64,000 nucleotides of DNA from Gemmatimonadota bacterium (GTDB taxonomy: Bacteria; Gemmatimonadota; Gemmatimonadetes; Gemmatimonadales; GWC2-71-9): the NCBI GenBank assembly GCA_003221895.1, contig QHUJ01000131.1, positions 1 through 64,000 on the forward strand, read 5' to 3'. Positions within the stretch are counted from its first letter, which is position 1. The number at the start of each line of letters is the position of its first letter. Made by a program: the position numbers and the translations under genes. Below, one piece after another: positions 1-9,750 of this stretch. The notes beneath the pieces were generated by a model. That model made no database searches. It had not been told where the DNA came from and was given only the letters and a program-made list of their open reading frames with translations.

Positions 1-845
1 GGGCGGACGCGGGCGCGACCTCGTTCAAAGCGTATATGAACATCACCCGCGCCGAGCTCGCCGCGGCAGTGGATGAAGCGCACCGGCGCGGACTCAAGAT
101 CACGGGCCATCTCTGTTCGGTCAGCTACCGGGAAGCCGCCGATCTCGGCATCGACGACCTGGAGCACGGCTTCTTCGTCGCCACCGATTTTGTCAAGGAG
201 AAGCAGCCGGACGTCTGTCCCGGCCAGAACGTGGCGATGACGGCCCTCGGCGGAGTCGATCCGAAATCGCCCGAGTTCACCTCGCTCGTGCAGCACCTCA
301 TCGCCCATCACGTCGCGGTGACGTCGACGCAGACCGTGTTCGAGACCTTCACGCCCGGGCAGCCGGTGCCCCCAGGGCTCGACGTGCTCGATCCCGTCCT
401 CAAGGCGCAGTACGACCAGCAATACGCGCGCGTGCAGCAGAGCACGACGTCGCCGTTCGGCAAGCTGCTGGCGCTCGATCGAGCGATGGAGGTGGCGTTC
501 TTCCGCGCTGGCGGGCTGCTCTTGGCGGGGACGGACCCGACGGGCGGTGGCGGCGTGATCCCCGGCTACTCCGACCAACGCGAGGCCGAGCTGCTCGTCG
601 AGAGCGGCCTGACGCCGCTTGAGGCGATCAAGGTCTGTACGCTGAACGGCGCGACGTACCTCGGCCGAGCAGATCGCGTCGGCTCCCTTGCGGCGGGCAA
701 GCAGGCGGATCTCGTCGTGATCGATGGCAATCCCGCGGCTACGATCTCCGACATCCGACACGTCACGCTGGTTTTTAGACAGGGAGTTGGATACGACCCG
801 AGCAAGTTGATCGAGTCGGTCAGGGGGAAGGTAGGGCTGTTCTAA
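1..845 (+). CDS. amidohydrolase family protein, C-terminal part (5' truncated by window edge)
   Basis: Open frame continues upstream of the ORF M (ADAGATSFKAYMNITRAEL); GHLCSVSYREAADLGIDDLEHG, AGTDPTGGGGVIPGYSDQRE and LGRADRVGSLAAGKQADLVVIDGNP are typical amidohydrolase motifs. Confidence 0.85.
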   Translation, partial: ADAGATSFKAYMNITRAELAAAVDEAHRRGLKITGHLCSVSYREAADLGIDDLEHGFFVATDFVKEKQPDVCPGQNVAMTALGGVDPKSPEFTSLVQHLIAHHVAVTSTQTVFETFTPGQPVPPGLDVLDPVLKAQYDQQYARVQQSTTSPFGKLLALDRAMEVAFFRAGGLLLAGTDPTGGGGVIPGYSDQREAELLVESGLTPLEAIKVCTLNGATYLGRADRVGSLAAGKQADLVVIDGNPAATISDIRHVTLVFRQGVGYDPSKLIESVRGKVGLF

Positions 846-851
846 AGAACG

Positions 852-1475
852 ATGCTCCCGACTCGCATACGCGCGATCGTCTTCGATTTCGGCGGCGTGC
901 TGATGGACTGGAATCCGCGCTACCTCTATCGCAAGCTGTTCCCCGGCGACGACACGGCGATGGAGCGCTTTCTCGCCGAGATCGGCTTCACCGAATGGAA
1001 TCAGCAGCAGGATGCCGGCCGCGCCTTCTCGCTGGCCGTCACCGAGCTCGTGAACCGGTTCCCCTCCTACGCCGATCTCATCCAGGCATATGACGAGCGA
1101 TGGGAGGAATCCATCGCCGGGCCGCTGCAAGGGACGGTTGACCTGCTGCTGCCGCTGCAGCAAGCCGGATTGGAGCTGCACGGGCTGAGCAATTGGTCCA
1201 GCGAGAAATTCGCCGCGGTGCGTGCCAAGTACTCCTTCTTTCAGCTGTTCGCAACGATCCTGCTGTCCGGCGATGTCAAACTGATCAAGCCGGACTCCAG
1301 GATCTTCCAGGCGTTGCTCGAGCGGATCGGCCGATCGGCCGGCGAGTGCGTGTTTATTGATGATTCAGAAGAGAACATCACCACAGCCAGGTCGTTGGGA
1401 TTCGAGACGATTCGATTCGAGTCGCCCGAGCAATTGCGCAGCGCATTGCAACAGCGTGGGCTACTGCCGCGCTGA
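852..1475 (+). CDS. HAD-superfamily hydrolase (subfamily IA)
   Basis: FDFGGVLMDWNPR motif I, LSNW motif II, KPDSRIFQ and FIDDSEENITTARSLG motifs. Confidence 0.88.
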   Translation: MLPTRIRAIVFDFGGVLMDWNPRYLYRKLFPGDDTAMERFLAEIGFTEWNQQQDAGRAFSLAVTELVNRFPSYADLIQAYDERWEESIAGPLQGTVDLLLPLQQAGLELHGLSNWSSEKFAAVRAKYSFFQLFATILLSGDVKLIKPDSRIFQALLERIGRSAGECVFIDDSEENITTARSLGFETIRFESPEQLRSALQQRGLLPR

Positions 1476-1529
1476 GCCGTAAGGCGAGGGCCGCGCGGGG
1501 AAAAGCCAATTCACACACCAGGAGATGCG

Positions 1530-2000
1530 ATGAACACACGGCTCATATACCTGACGATCGCCATGCTCGGCTCGACCGCCGCTCCGTCATCGCACGATGT
1601 CCCGTCGCCCCGGCGCGCGTTACCGGTGCGGGCCGCGACGCCAGCGTGCGGTCCCGGCGTTGACATCAAGAACACGGCAGCAGAGTCGCGCTGCTTCGAG
1701 CTCCGCACGTACACGGTGCGAGCAGGCAGCTCGGCCGACGTGCTGCACGCCCGTTTTCGGGACCATACGATCGCGCTGTTCCAAAAGCACGGAATGACCG
1801 TCGTCGGATTCTGGCAGCCCGTCGCCAGGCTCGATCAACTCGTGTACATACTGGCCTACCGCGATGCGGCTGCGAGGGATGCGGCGTGGGCCGCGTTTAA
1901 CGCGGATCCGGAGTGGGTGAAAACGCGCACCGACATGCAGGTGAGCGTCGACGTCGATAACACGTTCATGGTGGCGACCAACTATAGCCCTCTGAAATGA
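1530..2000 (+). CDS. NIPSNAP family protein with N-terminal signal-like segment
   Basis: CFELRTYTVRAGSSADVLHARFRDHTIALFQKHGMTVVGFW is NIPSNAP-like. Confidence 0.75.
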   Translation: MNTRLIYLTIAMLGSTAAPSSHDVPSPRRALPVRAATPACGPGVDIKNTAAESRCFELRTYTVRAGSSADVLHARFRDHTIALFQKHGMTVVGFWQPVARLDQLVYILAYRDAAARDAAWAAFNADPEWVKTRTDMQVSVDVDNTFMVATNYSPLK

Positions 2001-2014
2001 TCAGGGGCTGACGT

Positions 2015-2410
2015 TCAGCCCTTCAGAATCCGAATCGCCAGGTGTGCCGCGTTCTTCGCGTTATCGATCCCCACCGTCGCGACCGGGACGCCCGGCGGCA
2101 CCTGCACCGTCGCGAGCAGCGCGTCGAGTCCATTGAGCGGCCCGACGGCGAACGGCACGCCGATGACAGGAAGATCGGTCAACGACGCCGCGAACCCCGG
2201 CAGCGCGGCTGACAACCCCGCGCCGGCGATGACCACCTTGAATCCCTTTTTACGCGCGTTCTTCACCAGATCGCCGGTCTGTTCGGGTTGGCGATGCGCC
2301 GACGACGCATAGAACTCGTAGGAGAAGCCGGCCTTCGTGATAATCTCAAACGCCGGCTCGATGCGCGGCTTGTCCGACTCCGAGCCGACGATGATCAGCA
2401 CATCTGGCAT
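2015..2410 (-). CDS. purE: 5-(carboxyamino)imidazole ribonucleotide mutase PurE
   Basis: MPDVLIIVGSESDKPRIEPAFEI, SSAHRQPEQ, GAGLSAALPGFAASLTDLPVIGVP; start chosen at internal M. Confidence 0.9.
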   Translation of the reverse strand: MPDVLIIVGSESDKPRIEPAFEIITKAGFSYEFYASSAHRQPEQTGDLVKNARKKGFKVVIAGAGLSAALPGFAASLTDLPVIGVPFAVGPLNGLDALLATVQVPPGVPVATVGIDNAKNAAHLAIRILKG

Positions 2411-2411
2411 G

Positions 2412-3455
2412 TCAGGCGGCGTCTTCGAGGATGGTGTAGTCCTGCCTGCGCTTCTTCGCGGTGTAGCCGGCATCGGCGATGAGCCGCTGCATCTCGCTCA
2501 GCGTGGTGCGGTGCGTCGTGTTCGCCGCCGAGACGACGTTCTCCTCCATCATCAGGGAGCCGAAATCGTTGGCGCCGAAGCGGAGCGCGACCTGGCCGAT
2601 CTTCATGCCCATCGTCACCCACGAGGCTTGAATGTTCGGCACGTCTTCGAGCACGACGCGCGCAATCGCCTGCGTCTTGAGGTACGTCACGGCGTCCGTC
2701 TTGGGCAGATGGGCAAGCTCGGAGTTCTCGGGTTGCAGCGGCCAGCAGATGAACGCCGTGAAGCCGCGCGTGCGGCGCTGCACGTCGCGCACGCGGAAGA
2801 GATGCTCGATGCGATCGGCGAGAGATTCGCCCAGGCCGTACATCATCGTCACGGAGGTGCGGAGACCGAGGCGATGCGCAATCTCCATCACCTCGAGCCA
2901 GCGGTCGGCGCCGGCTTTCTTGCGCGCGACCTGGTCGCGGATGTTTTGCACCAGGATCTCGCCGCCGCCGCCGGGAATCGAATCGAGCCCGGCAGCCATC
3001 AGCTCCTTCATCACGTCCTCGATGGTCATCCCGAACCGGCCGGCGAAGAAGTCGACTTCCGACGGCGAAAAGCCGTGGATGTGAATCGGATGATGCCGCT
3101 TGATGTACCGCAGCAGATCGAGATACCACTCGAACGGGATGTAGGGGTTGTGACCTCCCTGCATCAGGATCTGTACACCGCCGATCGACTTCAGCTCGTC
3201 GATCTTGCGTCCGATTTCCTCGTACGACAGCAGATATCCCTCGGGATGCTTGGGACGCCGATAGAACGCGCAGAACTTGCAGTCGGCGACGCAGACGTTC
3301 GTGTAGTTGATGTTCCGATCGATGATGTACGTGACGACGTTTTCGGGATGCAGCTTCCAACGCACGTCGTCGGCGAGTCGCCCCAGCTCGAGCAGTGAGG
3401 CGTTCTCGTACAGCTCCAGGTAGGAGCGGAATTCGGAGCTCGCGCGATCGACCAT
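2412..3455 (-). CDS. mqnC: cyclic dehypoxanthinyl futalosine synthase MqnC (radical SAM)
   Basis: NYTNVCVADCKFCAFYR (CX3CX2C), GGVQILMQGGHNPYIPFEWY, SIPGGGGEIL; start at 3455 overlaps the mqnA stop. Confidence 0.93.
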   Translation of the reverse strand: MVDRASSEFRSYLELYENASLLELGRLADDVRWKLHPENVVTYIIDRNINYTNVCVADCKFCAFYRRPKHPEGYLLSYEEIGRKIDELKSIGGVQILMQGGHNPYIPFEWYLDLLRYIKRHHPIHIHGFSPSEVDFFAGRFGMTIEDVMKELMAAGLDSIPGGGGEILVQNIRDQVARKKAGADRWLEVMEIAHRLGLRTSVTMMYGLGESLADRIEHLFRVRDVQRRTRGFTAFICWPLQPENSELAHLPKTDAVTYLKTQAIARVVLEDVPNIQASWVTMGMKIGQVALRFGANDFGSLMMEENVVSAANTTHRTTLSEMQRLIADAGYTAKKRRQDYTILEDAA

Positions 3456-4282
3456 CAGGCCACCTGCACGAACTGCAGCGACCCGTCGGGCACGAGCCCC
3501 AGGGCGGCGAGCCGCCGGAAGAAATCGGTCAGCCCGGCGAGATGTTTGGATGAGAGGGCATAGTCGAGACCGCTCAAATACGCACGACAGGCCGTCAGTG
3601 AAACGCCGGTGGTTTGCGCCGCCGCAGCGGCGAGCTCGTCGAGGTGGGCGAGTCCCCAGGAACGGGACGCGAACAGCGCTTCGCAGGCGAACGAAATACT
3701 GGCACTGCGAGCGGCGCGTCGTGCAGCCCAGACGGCGAACACGAACGGCAGCCCGGTCCACCGCTTCCACTCCTCGCCGAGGTCGTAGCGGTGTGCGTAT
3801 GTCCCGGCTGCGGCCAGCTGCAGCGCCGCATCGCCGATGACGAGCACGGCGTCGTGCGGCAGCGCCGCGAGGGCCTCGAGGTCCTGCGCTTCCGCACGGG
3901 CATCCGCGAAGCGCGGTTTGATCTTCCATACGTCGCGACACAGCAGCTCGAGCAGCGCGACGGAAGTGCGCGACGACGCCGAGAGGAGCACCGTCCGACC
4001 GTCCAACTGTCCGACGGGCCGTCTGCTGAAGAGCGCCACGCTCCGCACTGGTCCGTCGCAGGAGATCGCGAGATCGGGCAGGAGCACGAGCTCTTTCGCA
4101 TGGCGAGCGTATTCGACGGCGCTAATCACGCTGAGATCGAGCTCGCCGGCGACGAGCAAGTCGTTGAGCTCGGACGGCGTGCCGGTGACCAGCTCGGCGC
4201 CCGTGGGAAGCGAGACGATTCCCCGGTCGATCGCGCTGTAGACCGGTGCGCAGTTGATGTAGCCGATGCGGCCGATCCTCAT
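3455..4282 (-). CDS. mqnA: chorismate dehydratase MqnA
   Basis: MRIGRIGYINCAPVY...GTPSELNDLLVAGELDLSVISAVEYA...LLSASSRTSVALLELL; sits between mqnE and mqnC. Confidence 0.92.
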   Translation of the reverse strand: MRIGRIGYINCAPVYSAIDRGIVSLPTGAELVTGTPSELNDLLVAGELDLSVISAVEYARHAKELVLLPDLAISCDGPVRSVALFSRRPVGQLDGRTVLLSASSRTSVALLELLCRDVWKIKPRFADARAEAQDLEALAALPHDAVLVIGDAALQLAAAGTYAHRYDLGEEWKRWTGLPFVFAVWAARRAARSASISFACEALFASRSWGLAHLDELAAAAAQTTGVSLTACRAYLSGLDYALSSKHLAGLTDFFRRLAALGLVPDGSLQFVQVA

Positions 4283-5517
4283 TCAGCACCATCCACGACG
4301 GTGACCGCCGGTTGCTTGCCCCGCGCTGCCGCGTGCGGTCTGTGCGCGATCTGGAACAACGCTCCCTGTGGCGCGGGGCCCTGCGGTCGCGCCGACGCAG
4401 CCTGCGGCTCGGGCTCGTAGCCCTCGAACGTGCGCACGGTCTGGTACAGCGAGTCGCGCTCGACCGGCTCCTTGCCCGCCCCGCGGATCAGCGTCACGAT
4501 CTGATCGTAGGACAGCCACATCGCCGTGTGCGCGCCGGCTTCGTGATAGACGCGCTCGAACACGACCGTGCCCTCGAGGTCGTCGCAGCCGAACGTCAAC
4601 GCGACCTGCGAAATGAACGGCGTCACCATCGGCCAGTGCGTCTTCACATGGGGAATGTTGTCGAGCAGCAGCCGCCCCACAGCAATGTTCTTGAGATCGT
4701 CGAACCCGGTCGTGGCTGTGCCCGTGCGCCCCAGGGTCTCGCCCAATTCGTTGTGGTCGGGATGATAGGCCAGCGGGATGTAGGTGAGAAACCCGCCGGT
4801 CTCATCCTGGAGCGCGCGCAGCGCCAACAAATGATCGACGCGATCCTCGAGCGTCTCGACATGGCCGTACAGCATCGTGCAGTTGGACGGGATGCCGAGC
4901 TGGTGCGCTTCGCGGTGCACGGCGAGCCACTCGTCGCCGGTCAGCTTGCGGTCGGCGATCGTAGCGCGGGCGGCCGGTGAAAACACCTCGGCGCCTCCGC
5001 CGGGGAGCGTGCTGACGCCGGCGTCTTTCATCGCGAGCAACACGTCGCGTGTGCTCATGCCCTCGATCCGGGCGAGATGCGCCACCTCGACGGCGGTCAG
5101 CGCTTTGATCATGACATCGGGGTGGCGTTGCTTCAGGCCGCGGAACATGTCGAGGTAATACGACAGCGCGAGCTTGGGATGCAGGCCGCCGACGATGTGG
5201 AATTCGCGCGTCGGATTGTCGCGCGCGGCGTCCGCCTCGGCGAACACTTCGTCGAGACTGCGCGTGTAGGCCCCGTCTTCTTTCGGCATCCGCGCGAACG
5301 AGCAGAACACGCAGGTGTTGCGCAGGATGCAGACATTGGTCGGATTGATGTGCTGGTTGGCGGCGAAGTAGACGCGCTCGCCGTTCTTGCGCGCGTTGGC
5401 GAGGGTCGCGAGTCGCCCGATTGTCAGCAGGTCGTTAGATGCGAAAAGCGCGAGGCCATCCTCGCGCGTCAACCGTTCGCCCCGTTCGACCTTGTCGGCA
5501 ATAGGTCGGAGGTTCAT
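4279..5517 (-). CDS. mqnE: aminofutalosine synthase MqnE (radical SAM, variant Cys motif)
   Basis: HINPTNVCILRNTCVFCSFARMPKEDGAYT, HIVGGLHPKLALSYYLDMFRGLKQRHP, STLPGGGAEVF; start MNLRPIADK overlaps fabF stop as ATGA. Confidence 0.92.
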   Translation of the reverse strand: MNLRPIADKVERGERLTREDGLALFASNDLLTIGRLATLANARKNGERVYFAANQHINPTNVCILRNTCVFCSFARMPKEDGAYTRSLDEVFAEADAARDNPTREFHIVGGLHPKLALSYYLDMFRGLKQRHPDVMIKALTAVEVAHLARIEGMSTRDVLLAMKDAGVSTLPGGGAEVFSPAARATIADRKLTGDEWLAVHREAHQLGIPSNCTMLYGHVETLEDRVDHLLALRALQDETGGFLTYIPLAYHPDHNELGETLGRTGTATTGFDDLKNIAVGRLLLDNIPHVKTHWPMVTPFISQVALTFGCDDLEGTVVFERVYHEAGAHTAMWLSYDQIVTLIRGAGKEPVERDSLYQTVRTFEGYEPEPQAASARPQGPAPQGALFQIAHRPHAAARGKQPAVTVVDGAE

Positions 5518-6752
5518 GGCACCCTCTTGACCGCCAGCGTCACGTTGTGTCCGCCGAACCCGAAGGAGTTGGACAGCGCGACGTTCACCTGCCGCTCCAC
5601 TGCATGGTTCGGCGCGGAGTCGAGATCGCACGCCGGATCGGCGTGGAACTGATTGATCGTAGGCGGAATGACGCCGCTCTGCAACGCGAGCGCGCAGATC
5701 GCGAACTCGAACGCGCCGGCGGCGCCGAGCAGGTGGCCCGTCATCGACTTCGTGGAGCCGAAAATCAGCTTGCGGGCGTGCTCGCCGAACACCGCCTTCA
5801 CCGCCGCGGTTTCCGCGGCGTCCCCGTGCGGCGTGGACGTGCCGTGCGCATTGATGTAGCCGACCTCGTCGGGGCGAATGTCGGCGTTCTGCATCGCGAG
5901 CCGCATCGCCTCCTGCGCTCCGGAGCCGTCCGGCGCCGGCGCGGTGATGTGATACGCGTCCGCGGTGGCGCCGTAGCCCACCATCTCGGCCATGATCTTC
6001 GCGCCGCGGGCCTTGGCGCGCTCCCACTCTTCCAGGATGACCACCGCCGCGCCGTCGCCCATCACGAAGCCGTCCCGCTCCTTGTCGAACGGCCGGCTGG
6101 CGGTCTGGGGATCGTCGTTGCGCTCCGACAGCGCCTTCATATTCGCAAAGCTCGCGAGGGCGAGCGGGGTGATCGCCGCTTCCGAGCCGCCGGCGACCAT
6201 CACGTCGGCCTTGTTCTCGCGGATCAAATCGAAAGCGTCGCCGAGGGCGTGGCCGGACGACGCGCACGCGGAGACCGTGCAGTAGCACGGTCCCTGGAAG
6301 CCGAACCGCATCGACACGATCGCCGACGCCACGTTCGCCATGAACATCGGAACGAAGAAAGGGGAAACGCGTCCCGGGCCCTTCTCGAGGAAGGTCCGCA
6401 TGTTCTCTTCGAACGTCGCGATGCCGCCCGTGCCGCTGCCGATGATCACGCCGATGCGTTTGGGGTCGAGTGGGCTCTTTTCCAGGCACGCATCGCGCAC
6501 GGCCTGGACAGCCGCGCCCATCGCGAATTGGGAGAACAGATCGTAACGGCGGGCTTCCTTCTTATCGATGTACTGCAGGGGGTCGTACCCCTTCACTTCG
6601 CAGGCGAAATGCACCGGCAGCTGCGCCGAATCGAACTTGGTGATCGGCCCCGCCCCCGACTTCCCGGCCACGAGGGCGGCCCAGGTGCTTGCGACGTCGT
6701 TTCCTACCGGCGTCACGAGCCCCATCCCCGTGACCGCCACCCGGCGTGTCAC
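5514..6752 (-). CDS. fabF: beta-ketoacyl-ACP synthase II
   Basis: MTRRVAVTGMGLVTPVGNDV, VSACASSGHALGDAFDLI, INAHGTSTPHGDAAET, SNSFGFGGHNVTL. Confidence 0.96.
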   Translation of the reverse strand: MTRRVAVTGMGLVTPVGNDVASTWAALVAGKSGAGPITKFDSAQLPVHFACEVKGYDPLQYIDKKEARRYDLFSQFAMGAAVQAVRDACLEKSPLDPKRIGVIIGSGTGGIATFEENMRTFLEKGPGRVSPFFVPMFMANVASAIVSMRFGFQGPCYCTVSACASSGHALGDAFDLIRENKADVMVAGGSEAAITPLALASFANMKALSERNDDPQTASRPFDKERDGFVMGDGAAVVILEEWERAKARGAKIMAEMVGYGATADAYHITAPAPDGSGAQEAMRLAMQNADIRPDEVGYINAHGTSTPHGDAAETAAVKAVFGEHARKLIFGSTKSMTGHLLGAAGAFEFAICALALQSGVIPPTINQFHADPACDLDSAPNHAVERQVNVALSNSFGFGGHNVTLAVKRVP

Positions 6753-7009
6753 TATTTGCCTTTCCCCATCTTTTCGTGCAAATAGCTCATCGCCGCCCCC
6801 ACGGTGCGGAGCTTCTCCGCTTCCTCGTCGGGGATGTCGATGTCGAATTCCTTCTCGAACGCCATGACGAGCTCGACCGTGTCGAGGCTGTCGGCCCCCA
6901 GGTCCTCCATGAAGCTCGCGTCGTTGGTGAGCTTATCGCGCTCGACGCCCAGCTCCTCGACGATGATGTCTTTGACCTTCTCTTCGAGCTGCTTCATGTC
7001 CATTGCCAT
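6752..7009 (-). CDS. acpP: acyl carrier protein
   Basis: [23 protein letters not shown] with phosphopantetheine Ser. Confidence 0.97.
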   Translation of the reverse strand: MAMDMKQLEEKVKDIIVEELGVERDKLTNDASFMEDLGADSLDTVELVMAFEKEFDIDIPDEEAEKLRTVGAAMSYLHEKMGKGK

Positions 7010-7037
7010 GGGTAACCCTCAAGGAAGGTAAGGTGAC

Positions 7038-7829
7038 TCACATCACCATTCCGCCATCGACGACCAGGACCTGCCCCGTAATGTAGCTGGCCAAGTCGGA
7101 GGCGAGAAAGAGGACGGCGCCCGCGATGTCGGACCCCTGCCCCAGCCGTCCTAGGGGAATGTTGTCCAGAAAGTACTTCTTGGCTTCCGGCGAGATGCCC
7201 TGCGTAAGCTCCGTCTCGACATAGCCTGGCGCGATGGCGTTCACCAGCACGTTGCGCGAGGCAAGCTCCTTGGCCACCGACTTGGTAAACCCGATGATCC
7301 CGGCCTTGGACGCGGAATAGTTGGATTGTCCCTTGTTGCCGTTCAGCCCCACCACGCTCGTGATGTTGATGACGCGGCCCCAGCGTCGCTTGATCATGCC
7401 GCGCGCCGCGTACTTCGTCATCAGAAACGCGCCTTTGAGGTTCGTGTTGATCACGGAGTCCCAATCGGCTTCGCTCAGCAGAAACAGCAGGTTGTCTTTC
7501 GTGAATCCCGCGTTGTTGACCAGCACGTCGATCTGCCCGAAGTCCTTTTCCACCGCTTTGGCGAACGCTTCGACCTGGCTTCCCACGCCGACGTCGCAGG
7601 CGTAGCCGCGCGTGCCCTCACCGAACGCGTTCGCGGCTTGCTCTGCGGCCGCGCCGTCGCGGGAGCAGAGCGCGACCCTGGCGCCCGCGTCGACGAAAGC
7701 GCGGCAGATGTCGTGGCCGATCCCCCGCGTCCCGCCGGTGACGAGCGCGACCTTTCCGGTGAGATCGGGTTGCATGCGAGTCCCGCTCTGTACCGCGGGG
7801 TCGATTAACTCCCGTCGAGCCATCGTCAC
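7038..7829 (-). CDS. fabG: 3-oxoacyl-ACP reductase
   Basis: GKVALVTGGTRGIGHDICRAF, LVNNAGFTKDNLL, YSASKAGIIGFTKSVAKEL; true start may be internal M at 7775. Confidence 0.95.
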   Translation of the reverse strand: MTMARRELIDPAVQSGTRMQPDLTGKVALVTGGTRGIGHDICRAFVDAGARVALCSRDGAAAEQAANAFGEGTRGYACDVGVGSQVEAFAKAVEKDFGQIDVLVNNAGFTKDNLLFLLSEADWDSVINTNLKGAFLMTKYAARGMIKRRWGRVINITSVVGLNGNKGQSNYSASKAGIIGFTKSVAKELASRNVLVNAIAPGYVETELTQGISPEAKKYFLDNIPLGRLGQGSDIAGAVLFLASDLASYITGQVLVVDGGMVM

Positions 7830-8770
7830 GCTGCTTCCATAAACTTGGTCACCTCAGCCGCTGTTCCCAGGCTAACCACGTTCGCTTCGGGTACGATTCG
7901 CTTCAAGAGGCCCGCGAGCACGGCGCCCGGGCCGATCTCGACAAAGCGCGCGCCTTCACCACCCATGCGCGCGGCATGCTGCATGCATTCTACCCACCGG
8001 ACCGCCGCCGTGAGCTGATCCGAGAGCAGCCGCCGTGCGCGCGCGGCGTCCTTCACCGACTCCGCGGTCGCGTTGGCCACCACCGGAAAGGCCGGATCGC
8101 GGAAGGCGGCGCGCTCGAGAGCCAATTGCAAATGATTCTTCGCCGATCCCATCAAGGGCGAGTGAAACGCGCCGCTGACCTTGAGTGCTATGACGCGCTT
8201 CGCCCCCCGTTTCTTACAGGCTTCCCCCGCCCGCGTGACGGCATCCGGATCACCAGAGATCACCGTCTGGTCGGGCGCGTTGATGTTTGCGACGACGGCG
8301 ATGCTTGCCTGCTGCGATGTTTCCTCGCAGGCCGCTTCGACGTCTTTGGTCGCGAGCCCCAGCACGGCGGCCATGGTGCCTGGCCGTTCCTCGCCGGCCT
8401 TCTGCATGAGCTCACCGCGGCGGCGCACCAGCTTCGCCGCTTCGGAAGCGCTCAGCGCGCCGGCGGTGACGTAGGCGGTGTACTCGCCCAGCGAATGTCC
8501 GGCCGCCGCGACGACCGTCCCCGCCCCGACCCTGTCGCGCACGATCGCAAACACCGCTGCAGTGTGCGCAAGAATGGCGGGCTGCGCATTCTGCGTGGCC
8601 GTCAAGTCTTCCTCCGGCCCTGCGAACATGAGTGTGGAGAGAGGAGTGGCGAGGGCTGCATCGATCGAGTCGAATACTGCACGCGCCGCCGGAAACTGCT
8701 CCGCCAGATCCTTCCCCATTCCGACTTGTTGCGCGCCCTGACCGGGGCAGAGCCAGATCGTGCTTACCAC
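7826..8770 (-). CDS. fabD: malonyl-CoA:ACP transacylase
   Basis: CPGQGAQQVGMGKDLAE, AGHSLGEYTAYVTAGALS, SGAFHSPLM. Confidence 0.95.
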   Translation of the reverse strand: MVSTIWLCPGQGAQQVGMGKDLAEQFPAARAVFDSIDAALATPLSTLMFAGPEEDLTATQNAQPAILAHTAAVFAIVRDRVGAGTVVAAAGHSLGEYTAYVTAGALSASEAAKLVRRRGELMQKAGEERPGTMAAVLGLATKDVEAACEETSQQASIAVVANINAPDQTVISGDPDAVTRAGEACKKRGAKRVIALKVSGAFHSPLMGSAKNHLQLALERAAFRDPAFPVVANATAESVKDAARARRLLSDQLTAAVRWVECMQHAARMGGEGARFVEIGPGAVLAGLLKRIVPEANVVSLGTAAEVTKFMEAA

Positions 8771-9750
8771 CGCACGACCATGCTACCCCAGGTGAAGCCG
8801 GCGCCGAACGCACAGAACATCACCTTCATCCCCGGCTGCAGGCGGCCGCATTTCACCGCCTCATCGAGCGCGATGGCGATGGACGCCGCGGACGTGTTGC
8901 CGAAGCGATCGACGTTCACGTAGACCCTGTCCATCGGCATGCCGGCGTGCTTCGCGGTGGCTTCGATGATGCGGATGTTGGCCTGGTGGGGAATGAGCAG
9001 ATCGATTTGGTCAGCGGTCAGTCCGGCGCGCTCGAGCGCGTGGTCACAGGCATCCGCCATCGAGAGGACGGCGGCTTTGAAGACTTCGCGACCCGCCATC
9101 TTGATGTAGTAGCTGTGGTCCTTGAGCAGCTCTTCACTCGGCGGATGCGAGGCACCGCCGCCCGGCCGGTACAACAGCTCGGCGAGCGTGCCGTCCGACT
9201 TGAGGTACGTCGACAGAATGCCGCGCCCGTTCGTGCTGTTGCGCACGATCGTCGCGCCCGCGCCGTCGCCAAACAAAACCGCGGTTGTGCGATCGCTCCA
9301 GTCCATGATGCTCGTGAGCTTCTCGGCGGCGATCACGAGCACGTGCTTCGCCTGCTCCGCCGCGATGATACCTTCCGCCGTCGTCAACGCATATACGAAA
9401 CCGGAGCAGGCCGCGCCGACGTCGAAGGCGGCGGCATTCTTGGCGCCGAGTGTGGCCTGCAGGTCGCAGGCTTGCGAGGGCAGCAACCGGTCCGGCGAGG
9501 CCGTCGCGTAGATGATGGCGTCGATGTCGAGGGGCGTGAGGCCCGTCTCGTTCAGGACCTGCAGCGCGGCAGCCTTCCCCATGCAGGCGTTCGTCTCTTC
9601 CTTGCTGGAGACGCGGCGCTCCCGAATGCCGGTGCGCTCCTGAATCCACTCGTCCGAGGTGTCGAGAATTTTGGAGAACTCGTCGTTCGTCATCACGCGC
9701 GGGGGCGCGTAGCTGCCCGTTCCCCACAGCTCGGCGAACGGGCGCTTCAT
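8764..9750 (-). CDS. fabH: beta-ketoacyl-ACP synthase III
   Basis: GTGSYAPPRVMTNDEFS, AACSGFVYALTTAEG, IPHQANIRIIEA, FGNTSAASIAIALDEA. Confidence 0.95.
   Translation of the reverse strand: MKRPFAELWGTGSYAPPRVMTNDEFSKILDTSDEWIQERTGIRERRVSSKEETNACMGKAAALQVLNETGLTPLDIDAIIYATASPDRLLPSQACDLQATLGAKNAAAFDVGAACSGFVYALTTAEGIIAAEQAKHVLVIAAEKLTSIMDWSDRTTAVLFGDGAGATIVRNSTNGRGILSTYLKSDGTLAELLYRPGGGASHPPSEELLKDHSYYIKMAGREVFKAAVLSMADACDHALERAGLTADQIDLLIPHQANIRIIEATAKHAGMPMDRVYVNVDRFGNTSAASIAIALDEAVKCGRLQPGMKVMFCAFGAGFTWGSMVVRW

Noticed and set aside
5518-6489. N-terminal 324 aa of the 736-aa ORF containing mqnE
   Set aside because: Out-of-frame read-through of fabF with low-complexity Arg-rich sequence; real MqnE starts at MNLRPIADK (5517).
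5547-6785. 412-aa plus-strand ORF exactly opposite fabF
   Set aside because: High-GC antisense shadow ORF; composition rich in R/H/E with no recognisable motifs, while the minus strand encodes a full FabF.
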